DNA of 64,000 nt, taken from contig SHNE01000025.1 in the NCBI GenBank assembly GCA_004295015.1, positions 33,871 to 97,870 on the forward strand. Direction: 5' to 3'. Each line of letters starts with the position of its first letter. Within the stretch, counting starts at the first letter, position 1. The notes beneath the pieces were generated by a model. It made no database searches. It saw nothing but the letters and a program-made list of their open reading frames with translations, and was not told the DNA's origin. The translations under genes were made by a program, and so were the position numbers. Of the stretch, positions 10,946 through 18,913 are shown piece by piece. The stretch is from Bacteroidota bacterium. GTDB taxonomy: Bacteria > Bacteroidota > Bacteroidia > AKYH767-A > 2013-40CM-41-45.

Positions 10946-10970
10946 AACTAAACACAAACATGAATACATA

Positions 10971-11028
10971 TTTAGGATTAGCCGATGGCTTACGAAAGTA
11001 ATCTATTGACTAATCCTAAATTTTTTTT
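10971..11028 (+). terminator. Rho-independent terminator after the 1889-aa gene
   Basis: An 11-bp perfect stem, TTTAGGATTAG (10971-10981) and CTAATCCTAAA (11010-11020), encloses a 28-base loop. It is followed directly by eight T residues (11021-11028). It sits 25 bases after the stop codon of the upstream gene. The loop is longer than usual, but stem plus T-tract is clear. Confidence 0.8.
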
Positions 11029-11040
11029 CTCTCCTCTCCC

Positions 11041-11126
11041 CTGTTTTTAAAACAGTCCCGGCACCCAGCGAGCTAAAGAAATTCTGTTCCCCGCCAAAAT
11101 CGTATCTTTATAGCTAAATACGATTT
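11041..11126 (+). promoter_or_regulatory. Two inverted repeats ahead of the MORN-like gene
   Basis: CTGTTTTTAAAACAG (11041-11055) is a perfect 7+1+7 palindrome. Further on, AAATCGTAT (11097-11105) and ATACGATTT (11118-11126) form a 9-bp inverted repeat that ends one base before the TTG start at 11128. A -7-like box TATCTTTA lies in its loop (11103-11110). The second repeat could act as an operator or as an RNA hairpin over the start codon. Which of these holds cannot be decided from sequence. Confidence 0.4.
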
Positions 11127-11127
11127 C

Positions 11128-11706
11128 TTGAAATTATTCAAATTGCTTTTCTTTTTACTGTTTCTATCCCCCTTCTTTTTGTTCAGTCAGACAGAAAGCC
11201 GGCCAACTTACGGCCCGCGGAAAGACAAACACAAAAACAAAACTGATGAGCTGGATCGCAAGCAGGGGCTATGGAAACACTATGATTATTACGGCACTCT
11301 CATCATGGAAATTGAGTATTTAAATGATAAGAGAAACGGTATGTACAGGCGATATTATACCAATGGAAGGCTAATGCGCGAAACAGAATATCTCGACGGA
11401 ATCAAGGATGGAATTTTCAAAAAGTATTCTTTCGATGGCCTGGTTACTGAAGGTGAATATAGTGAAGGAAAGAAAGAAAACATTTGGACAAACTATTACA
11501 GTAACGGACAAATAAGAAGCACCGGAATATATAAAAAAGGGCTCAAGGAAGGTGAATGGAAATATTATAACCGCAAGGGAGAGCCTAACGGATCGATTAT
11601 TTATAAGGGAGGAAGAGATATTAGAGAAATCGAAGCATCTGCCAAAAAAGCGGCTGAGGAGAAAAAACTAATGGAAGCCAAAAAGAAAACAGTAAAGTAT
11701 CGATAA
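11128..11706 (+). CDS. Secreted MORN-like (YwqK-type) repeat protein
   Basis: This 192-aa protein begins with a signal peptide (KLFKLLFFLLFLSPFFLFSQ) directly after a TTG codon. No ATG lies upstream in frame near it, so TTG is the likely start. Residues ~45-160 hold about five repeats of the form YYxNGxxMxExEYxxGxKxGxWKxY, typical of MORN / 'toxin-antitoxin system YwqK family antitoxin' proteins. That database name says little about function. The C-terminus is a charged Lys/Glu/Ala helix (~165-192). It lies between a strong terminator and the convergent 2222-aa gene, so it is probably monocistronic. Its role is unknown. Confidence 0.75.
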   Translation: MKLFKLLFFLLFLSPFFLFSQTESRPTYGPRKDKHKNKTDELDRKQGLWKHYDYYGTLIMEIEYLNDKRNGMYRRYYTNGRLMRETEYLDGIKDGIFKKYSFDGLVTEGEYSEGKKENIWTNYYSNGQIRSTGIYKKGLKEGEWKYYNRKGEPNGSIIYKGGRDIREIEASAKKAAEEKKLMEAKKKTVKYR

Positions 11707-11789
11707 GTTATTATGGAATACCAAAATAAATCAAGTCAATAAGATTTAATTACAAGGAGCATCCACATTAAAATGGCGGCAGCCGGTGC

Positions 11790-14700
11790 TTAATTTGTTT
11801 TTACAAGTTTAATTGTTCGATTCGAAAAATTCGTTTCCAGATTCAAGAAATAAATTCCGGCTGCAAGTATCGGCTCAATGAGTGTCTTTGAACCAGAGAC
11901 ATTTTTACTTAAGACCTTCTTCCCCATCACATCAAACATAGTGATCTTAAAATTTCCTGCATCCGAGACAATAAATATTTTGTCATTGAAAGGGTTCGGG
12001 AATACCAGTATAGAACCAAAATCAGTGTTGGAATTAATATCTGTGCAAACATCATATGTAATCCTGATCTCTTCAATGGCAACACAACCAAAAGAGTCTA
12101 ATACACTCACCTGATAAGATACCGTTGTTAATCCATATCCCGTACTATCGACTACTATACTTGATGTGGTTTCACCGGTGGACCATACATATGAATTAAA
12201 TCCACTTCCTGCGTCAAGTAAAATGGAGTTTTGTGCACAAATAGTTGTGTCATTGCCGAGTGAAATAAGCGGTAAGGCATGAACTTTTATGCTTGAGCTG
12301 TCTGTATTGCTGCATCCCAGACTATCTACAATTGTATAAGAAATATAATGCAATCCATTTCCTGCTACTGAGGGGTAAAAATTCGTTCCACTTACTCCCG
12401 AACCGCTATATACCCCACCTGCAGGCATCCCACCGGTCATCAAGACAGGATTCGAATCAAAGCACACATCATTAAATGCATCAATACTAACCAGAGGTGC
12501 CGAAACAACCACAATACTTGCAGTATCAGAGACAACACAACCGGAATTATATGTATAAGTTATAAGATGAGTTCCGGCTCCTGCAATAGATGGATCAAAA
12601 GAAGAACCTGTTACACCTGTTCCGCTGTAAACTCCACCGGAAGGATCTCCGCCTGTCAGAAGCAATGGAAAAGACGTTGAGCAGAGGTCAGAAAAAGGTG
12701 CAAGCGTAACAACGGGAATAGTACTTACAAAAATGGACGAAGTGTCTGCAGCAGAACAACCGGAAGTATCGGTATAACTATAACTGATAATATGACTTCC
12801 GGTTCCGGCTATTGATGGATCAAAGAAACCATTGCTAACTCCATTACCACTGTAAAGCCCTCCAACCGGCGTACCACCACTCAATAAAAATGCTGAATCG
12901 TTTATACAAATGCTTGTCAGGTTGCTCAAAACTACAGCAGGTGCATTCACAGAAATGTCGCCTATATCTGTTCCGGCACATCCCTCAGAATTGGTGTATG
13001 TATATGTAATAGTATGAACTCCTGTACCGGCGAGAGCAGGGCTAAAGTTTCCATTGCTAACACCTGCACCGCTATATACTCCACCGGAAGGATTACCGCC
13101 ACTAAGTGCAAAAGGTGCAGCGTCAGAGCACACATCACCAAAAGAATTCAGATTTACATTCGGCGCTGCATTTACCAAAATACCGGCGGTATCAGTAGCT
13201 GCGCATCCGGGATTATATGAATAGGTTATCACATGACGTCCGATGCCCGCCTGTGCGGGATTAAAACCGGAACCACTTACACCATTGCCACTATATACTC
13301 CTCCGACCGGAGAACCACCTGACAATATAAAAACGGGAGAGTTTACACAAACGTCATTAAACGCATCAAGATTAACAACCGGAATTTCACTAACATAAAT
13401 ATGGGCTGTATCTGATGCTGTACATCCTGACAAATCGGTGAAAGAATAAGTGATAACGTGATTGCCTGCCCCTGCAACAGCAGGATCAAACATTCCACTA
13501 TTGACTCCGGTACCACTATATATTCCGCCTGCAGGCATTCCTCCGCTTAATGTTATTGAGGGTGAATTTATACATAGATTACTAAAAGAATTCAGATTCA
13601 CAGAAGGCGCCTTTACAAATATTGTGGAACTGTCAGAACCTGAACAACCGGAACCATTAGTATATGAGTAGGTAATAACATGATAGCCGGGGCCGGCGAC
13701 CGATGGGTTAAAACTGTTTCCACTTACGCCTGTTCCACTATATATTCCACCTGCAGGGGTTCCTCCGCTCAAAGCTAATGAAGATGAGTTTATACATATA
13801 TCACTAAATGAATTCAGGTTGACGTTCGCGACAGTATTTACAAGTATGCCTGATGTATCCGAAGCTGAACATCCGGAATTGTATGTATATGTAATTATAT
13901 GATATCCTGCACCGGCAAGAGACGGATTGAAATAATTTCCACTCACCCCCGGTCCGGTATAGCTCCCGCCCGTTGGAGTTCCTCCATTCAATAAGAAAGC
14001 CGGAGAATTTAAACAGACGCTGTTTAAAGAAGGAAGATTTACGGAAGGAATTGTACTCACATATATTCCTGAAGTATCAGAAGCAGAGCATCCTGAAGCA
14101 TTCGTGTATGAATAAGTAATAAGATGCGTACCAAGACCGGCAACTGAAGGATTAAAGGAGCCGCCACTCACTCCGTTTCCCGTATATACACCCCCTGAAG
14201 GTGTTCCACCTGTCAAGGTAATTGGTGATGAATTGATGCAGGTATTACTGTATGAATTTAAATTAACAGAAGGAAGTGCTTTCACTATAATCCCGGAAGT
14301 GTCCGATCCGGAGCATCCAAACCCATCTGTATAGGAATAGGTAATAATTTTATTTCCAATACCCGCTGCCGAAGGATTAAAATATCCGGCGCTCACTCCA
14401 GGTCCGGAGTATGTTCCGCCACCGGGAGATCCACCATTTAATAATATCGGAGAGGCATTCAGACAGACGTCACTAAATGTATTTAGATTTACTGCAGGTA
14501 AATTATTTACAAAAATTCCTGATGTGTCAGAGGCAGAACAGCCGGAACTAAAAGTATATGTGATCAAATGATGTCCGGAACCCGCGACAGAAGGGTTAAA
14601 ATAATTTCCGCTTACACCCGGTCCGCTATAAGTTCCGCCTGTTGGTGTTCCTCCATTCAGTAAAAGTGGTACTGAATTTAAACAGACACTGTTAAATACC

Positions 14701-17700
14701 GGAAGATTTACGGAAGGAATTGTTGTCACAGTTATTCCTGAAGTGGCAGATGATGAACAACCAAAAGCATTCGTGTATGAATAAGTAATAATATGCGAAC
14801 CGATTCCGGCAACTGAAGGATTAAAGGATCCGGCACTTACACCGGTACCGGTATACACACCACCTGAAGGTGTCCCGCCGGTTAATGTAAGAGGTGCTGC
14901 ATTGATGCAAATATTATTGAATGCACTTAAACTGACAGCAGGCAGTGCTTTAACTAATATTCCCGAAGTATCTGATCCCAAACAACCTGATGCATCCGTG
15001 TAGGAATAGGTAATTATTTTGTTTCCTATTCCGGCTAGCGATGGATTAAAATAAGATCCACTCACTCCGGATCCTGAATAGGTTCCTCCTGCGGGTGTTC
15101 CTCCGCTCAACAGCACCGGTGCTGCATTCAAACAAACATCACTAAACGTGTTTAAATTAACAGCCGGAGCTGAGACTACTCTTATTGTTGAAGTGTCAGA
15201 TGCAGTACATCCGGAGGTATATGTGTAAGTGATAACATGTATTCCGGGGCCTGCAATACCGGGATTAAAATATCCTCCACTTACACCCGTGCCACTATAT
15301 GTTCCACCGGAAGGCGTCCCTCCGCTTAACAACATAGGAGAAGCACCCATGCATATATCATTAAATGTATTTACCTCCACTGCAGGTAGTGCAGTAACTG
15401 TGATTGTTTTTGATGCAGAATTTGAACAGCCATTTGCATTTGTATAAGAATATAAGATCGTGTGATTACCAGTACCGGCAAGAGATGGATTAAAAGTAGT
15501 TCCTGAAACTCCGGTTCCAGAATAGGTCCCTCCGGAAGGAGAGCCGCCGGTTAAATTGACCGGTGAAGATGTCACACAAACATTCGAAAAATTATTCAGT
15601 GTTACAGTTGGGAGAGGATAAACAATCACTGAAACAACAGAAGTCGCCTGACATCCGCCGGCATCTGTAGCCACCACAGTATAATTAGTTGAGGAGGAAG
15701 GACTGGCTATGACGCTCGAACCGCTTGTAGAAGACAGTCCTGTTGAAGGTGACCATTGATAAGTCTGTGCACCATTTGCACTAAGTGTTGACGAAGCTCC
15801 GTTACAAATAGCATTAGGCGTAGCAGAAGTGCTGATAGATATACTGCTTGTTGTAACATCGCCTGACAAATAGGTACTCGTGTAATAATTGCTTGTTGAA
15901 GCAGAGCCATTAAATTCTATAATAGCAAAATGATAGGTAACTCCACTGCTCAAACCGGAGATAGTACAGGTGTTTGAAGTTCCGGAATAGACAACAAAAT
16001 TGGAACTTCCCAGATTTGCACCATTACCAAAAACAGAGTTTGCAGTGTATGATTGTTGGTCAACCGGAAATGCATTCACCGGAGAACCGGCTCTTGCAAT
16101 TACTATTCTGGAAGAACCATTTCCGGATGTCCAGTTCAGTTGCACGTTCGAACAGGAAGTGAGAGAGGCTGAATAATCCGATGCAGGCACTGTGGGCTGT
16201 GTTGCAATGCTCGGACTAAAGTATGCTGTAACGGTAGTATCACCATTGGGATTCCAGGTAAGTGGCAGGACACTTCCTCCGGAAGATAGCCATCCGGAAA
16301 AAACATACCCGGGATTTGCCACAGCCTTTATGGTCACGGGGTATCCATCAAAATATACAAGACTACAAGGATTGGAAGGCACACGGAAAGTATCGACTTC
16401 AATTCTACCTCCCTGTATCGGGACTTTTGCAAGATTCAGCCGGGATGTGTCTGAAATACCAAATTGTTGCATGATAAATTTTCGCATATACCGCTGCCGG
16501 TTATGGAAAAATAATTTCATTGTATCTACCTCTGTGTTCCACTCTGCTCTGCTGTGGTAATAGCCTACAGTAAAATAATCAATTGTATCATTAGAATGCT
16601 CCCATCTTGCTATGTGTGCAGGTAACTCATTATGAAGTCGGCTTCGAAACACATCAAGCACTGAATCAGTCCGGCTTGGACAAAAAGTGAAATTTATATG
16701 GTGTGCATACTGTTTAATGAACTGCGATTTGAATTCTGCATTGAGCAATAAATTATTCAACAGAAATTGGGCCCATGAGGCAACCGAACCACTGGTGGTT
16801 GCCCATGCAAGAGTATTATGCGTGTAATTGCAAGGGTGATTGGGACTGGTGCTCAAGAGGTCGGAACGATCAGTATCCCACATGATCCATCTCCACTTCA
16901 TACTAAGATCTTTCGGTCTCCAGTAATAAATATTCTTATTAGGCCAATCAGTAGATGCATAATAAATACGCGATTGAAAATAATTTACGTATTCCTGAAT
17001 ATCAATTTGATCCTTAATATAATTATAATTTGACTGCTGAGCCAATGAGTTATTGGTGATGAACGAAATCATTGCATTATAACCGGAAGCATCACCGTTT
17101 GCTACCTCTGCATTGCTAAACAATAAATCAACACTGTCTTTATTGATAGAAGGATAGTGCCCTTTTAGATAATCTTCATCAATTTTTTCCGTCATACTTA
17201 TTACTCCCCAATAGGCACCATTCATGTAAAGAATTACAGGACGATTCGCCTGATGATCTACATCCATAGCACCTTCCAAAAGTGTATGATTGTATGCATC
17301 CCTAATCCCGGTGCTACTCCAGTCTGACCCTCCGTTACGCACTTTGAATGCTTTATAGCTTGCAATCGGAAGCTGAGGAAAAAGTTGATATGGAATTGAG
17401 TTTTTCCCAAGTGCATCTTCAGCTTCAAAATTTAATGACTTCTGTGCATACACTCTGCTTGTATTACCACTAAGGGATAATTTTAAATTCTGACTGATCA
17501 CTTCTGCACCTGAAGCTTCAAAAAGTTCTATATGCGCCGGCCTTTTCCAGCTCTTCCAAAAATTGGCGCCGTAGTATGGATAGAAATGATCATAGTCATC
17601 GACTCCAAAGCAATAGATACCGGTATTTTCATCCCATAGATTTGCCGAATCGGTAACCACGGAAAGTATTGGAAGATCATGTGGCCGGTTAATGAAATAG

Positions 17701-18458
17701 GAAGCGGTTGTTACCTCGCCCGGAATATAGTTAGTCTTGTGCACACGGGCGCGCATTGCTTTTGTAGAACTCACAGTAATAGGACCTGTATATAAAATTC
17801 CCTTCGAGGGAGAAGGTTCGTTTCCATTCAAAGAATAATATATTGTAGAGGAAGGATCAGGTGTTGTAAGCGAAACCTGGATAGTGGATGGATAAAATCC
17901 CGCATCAATGCTAAATGCAGCTTTTCCGGCAATGCCAAGGTAGCCGCCACCCGTATTTGCTTTATCAGGTGTTGGGACAGGAAAATAACTCCATGCCGAA
18001 CTACCATCGCTGGTCCGGCCATAGGTCACATCATAACTAAGCTCAGAAAAAGTTATTGAATCTATAATAGTCGTACCATTGGAAGCCACCAGTGCCAAAC
18101 GCTCACCTGTACCACTTAATTTGAAGCTGGCATGTATTGGCCCTTTGTAGGTTTCTTCGTCAAACCAAAACACCCTGTGATCATTTGCAGAAATTGTCGT
18201 TTGGGATGAGTTGGTAGATGGTATGCGGAACTTGGTAAGATTCGAAAAATCGTCTGTCAGATACATCCCGGCCATATTAATACTCGAACTTCCGGCATTA
18301 TAAAATTCTACCCAGTCACCCTTTTCATCATAGTCATCTTCATATGAAATATAATTGTTGGAACAAATTTCATTGATCTTAATGTTTTGAGCAAGCAGGA
18401 GCGGGGCTGAAAACAACAAAAAGACGAAAAAACAAATCCCCCGGGTCAGAGTAGTCAT
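11790..18458 (-). CDS. 2222-aa T9SS protein: lamin-tail domain, CotH kinase domain, 15 Cys-paired repeats
   Basis: After a signal peptide (cleavage near LLLAQ) come a lamin-tail domain (~25-150, INEICSNN, GDWVEFYN) and a chitobiase-like domain (~178-255, STIYYSLNGNEPSPSKG). A CotH-kinase domain follows (~262-600), with WGVISMTEKIDEDYL and WRWIMWDTDRS as the likely nucleotide- and metal-binding segments. Then come a short InlB/divergent repeat (~690-735), an FN3-like and an Ig-like domain. Residues ~946-2059 are 15 tandem repeats of 73-75 aa, each with two conserved Cys. The end (ILVFPNPFNDKIFIV) is a T9SS type A sorting domain. CotH proteins are atypical protein kinases of spore coats; in Bacteroidota they occur as secreted proteins of unknown substrate. 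A well-placed promoter lies 49 bases upstream. Confidence 0.88.
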   Translation of the reverse strand: MTTLTRGICFFVFLLFSAPLLLAQNIKINEICSNNYISYEDDYDEKGDWVEFYNAGSSSINMAGMYLTDDFSNLTKFRIPSTNSSQTTISANDHRVFWFDEETYKGPIHASFKLSGTGERLALVASNGTTIIDSITFSELSYDVTYGRTSDGSSAWSYFPVPTPDKANTGGGYLGIAGKAAFSIDAGFYPSTIQVSLTTPDPSSTIYYSLNGNEPSPSKGILYTGPITVSSTKAMRARVHKTNYIPGEVTTASYFINRPHDLPILSVVTDSANLWDENTGIYCFGVDDYDHFYPYYGANFWKSWKRPAHIELFEASGAEVISQNLKLSLSGNTSRVYAQKSLNFEAEDALGKNSIPYQLFPQLPIASYKAFKVRNGGSDWSSTGIRDAYNHTLLEGAMDVDHQANRPVILYMNGAYWGVISMTEKIDEDYLKGHYPSINKDSVDLLFSNAEVANGDASGYNAMISFITNNSLAQQSNYNYIKDQIDIQEYVNYFQSRIYYASTDWPNKNIYYWRPKDLSMKWRWIMWDTDRSDLLSTSPNHPCNYTHNTLAWATTSGSVASWAQFLLNNLLLNAEFKSQFIKQYAHHINFTFCPSRTDSVLDVFRSRLHNELPAHIARWEHSNDTIDYFTVGYYHSRAEWNTEVDTMKLFFHNRQRYMRKFIMQQFGISDTSRLNLAKVPIQGGRIEVDTFRVPSNPCSLVYFDGYPVTIKAVANPGYVFSGWLSSGGSVLPLTWNPNGDTTVTAYFSPSIATQPTVPASDYSASLTSCSNVQLNWTSGNGSSRIVIARAGSPVNAFPVDQQSYTANSVFGNGANLGSSNFVVYSGTSNTCTISGLSSGVTYHFAIIEFNGSASTSNYYTSTYLSGDVTTSSISISTSATPNAICNGASSTLSANGAQTYQWSPSTGLSSTSGSSVIASPSSSTNYTVVATDAGGCQATSVVSVIVYPLPTVTLNNFSNVCVTSSPVNLTGGSPSGGTYSGTGVSGTTFNPSLAGTGNHTILYSYTNANGCSNSASKTITVTALPAVEVNTFNDICMGASPMLLSGGTPSGGTYSGTGVSGGYFNPGIAGPGIHVITYTYTSGCTASDTSTIRVVSAPAVNLNTFSDVCLNAAPVLLSGGTPAGGTYSGSGVSGSYFNPSLAGIGNKIITYSYTDASGCLGSDTSGILVKALPAVSLSAFNNICINAAPLTLTGGTPSGGVYTGTGVSAGSFNPSVAGIGSHIITYSYTNAFGCSSSATSGITVTTIPSVNLPVFNSVCLNSVPLLLNGGTPTGGTYSGPGVSGNYFNPSVAGSGHHLITYTFSSGCSASDTSGIFVNNLPAVNLNTFSDVCLNASPILLNGGSPGGGTYSGPGVSAGYFNPSAAGIGNKIITYSYTDGFGCSGSDTSGIIVKALPSVNLNSYSNTCINSSPITLTGGTPSGGVYTGNGVSGGSFNPSVAGLGTHLITYSYTNASGCSASDTSGIYVSTIPSVNLPSLNSVCLNSPAFLLNGGTPTGGSYTGPGVSGNYFNPSLAGAGYHIITYTYNSGCSASDTSGILVNTVANVNLNSFSDICINSSSLALSGGTPAGGIYSGTGVSGNSFNPSVAGPGYHVITYSYTNGSGCSGSDSSTIFVKAPSVNLNSFSNLCINSPSITLSGGMPAGGIYSGTGVNSGMFDPAVAGAGNHVITYSFTDLSGCTASDTAHIYVSEIPVVNLDAFNDVCVNSPVFILSGGSPVGGVYSGNGVSGSGFNPAQAGIGRHVITYSYNPGCAATDTAGILVNAAPNVNLNSFGDVCSDAAPFALSGGNPSGGVYSGAGVSNGNFSPALAGTGVHTITYTYTNSEGCAGTDIGDISVNAPAVVLSNLTSICINDSAFLLSGGTPVGGLYSGNGVSNGFFDPSIAGTGSHIISYSYTDTSGCSAADTSSIFVSTIPVVTLAPFSDLCSTSFPLLLTGGDPSGGVYSGTGVTGSSFDPSIAGAGTHLITYTYNSGCVVSDTASIVVVSAPLVSIDAFNDVCFDSNPVLMTGGMPAGGVYSGSGVSGTNFYPSVAGNGLHYISYTIVDSLGCSNTDSSSIKVHALPLISLGNDTTICAQNSILLDAGSGFNSYVWSTGETTSSIVVDSTGYGLTTVSYQVSVLDSFGCVAIEEIRITYDVCTDINSNTDFGSILVFPNPFNDKIFIVSDAGNFKITMFDVMGKKVLSKNVSGSKTLIEPILAAGIYFLNLETNFSNRTIKLVKTN
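12281..15620 (-). repeat. 15 tandem ~223-bp coding repeats with a three-unit super-period
   Basis: Each unit encodes a pattern VxLxxFxDxCxNxxPxxLxGG followed by TPxGGxYSGxGVSG, FNPSxAGxGxHxITYSYT and GCSxSDTSGIxV. All 15 units keep both Cys (first after the opening strand, second in the GC near the end). Units 2, 5, 8, 11 and 14 are shorter (73 aa) because they lack two residues before the second Cys. Units 3/6, 4/7 and 5/8 are most alike. This shows that a block of three units was duplicated as a whole. Coordinates are approximate to a few bases. Confidence 0.85.
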
Positions 18459-18506
18459 GGTTCGAGACAGGTAAAGTTTAAAATTCTAATCAATAATTAG
18501 ACGGAT

Positions 18507-18537
18507 TAAATATACAGTTCAATTAATAAATTTCAAA
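18507..18537 (-). promoter_or_regulatory. Bacteroidota-type promoter of the 2222-aa gene
   Basis: Read on the minus strand, TTTG (18537-18534) is followed after 19 bases by TATATTTA (18514-18507). This matches the TTTG-N19-TAnnTTTG consensus of Bacteroidota housekeeping promoters in all but the last base of the -7 box. The start codon at 18458 lies 48 bases beyond the -7 box. Confidence 0.5.
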
Positions 18538-18913
18538 TTATATTCAGTAAATACACCCTATTACATGGCTAAATTGATAGCAAATCAATAAGATTTCATT
18601 GGCGGAATTAATTATATTATGCCTTTCAAGAATGACGCATTTAAAACTGTAATTATTGAGGTGCTCACGTGAAAACTGATAAATTAATCTTTTTTCTAAA
18701 AAGGATCTGGGTTATGGACGTTAAATTAAAGAATAATATTATTAAATCTAACCTCAATTATTCTAATGTTAACAAAATAATTTGCCTTACAAAAATACAG
18801 ATGGCTCAGATTGGCCCCTTGAAATAACTCAGTAAAAACGTAAATATTAGCTTCGAAACACAAAAAGGATCGTCATTCTACCTTCAATAAACTCAGAAAA
18901 TCATTCAGCTGTT
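18538..18913. other. Intergenic between two CotH-kinase genes
   Basis: The stretch is A+T-rich with no open frame of note and no RNA gene that I can recognise. It is the 3' region of the 942-aa gene on its far side and the upstream region of the 2222-aa gene on this side. Confidence 0.45.

Noticed and set aside
12281..15620. Regular ~223-bp DNA repeats that could be taken for a CRISPR array or satellite
   Set aside because: The frame is open throughout and the repeats differ in sequence in a way that keeps protein motifs; unit length is far above CRISPR repeat-spacer size.
16192..16560. 122-codon frame on the plus strand
   Set aside because: It is antisense to the CotH part of the 2222-aa gene; composition follows the opposite strand's codons and there is no family resemblance.
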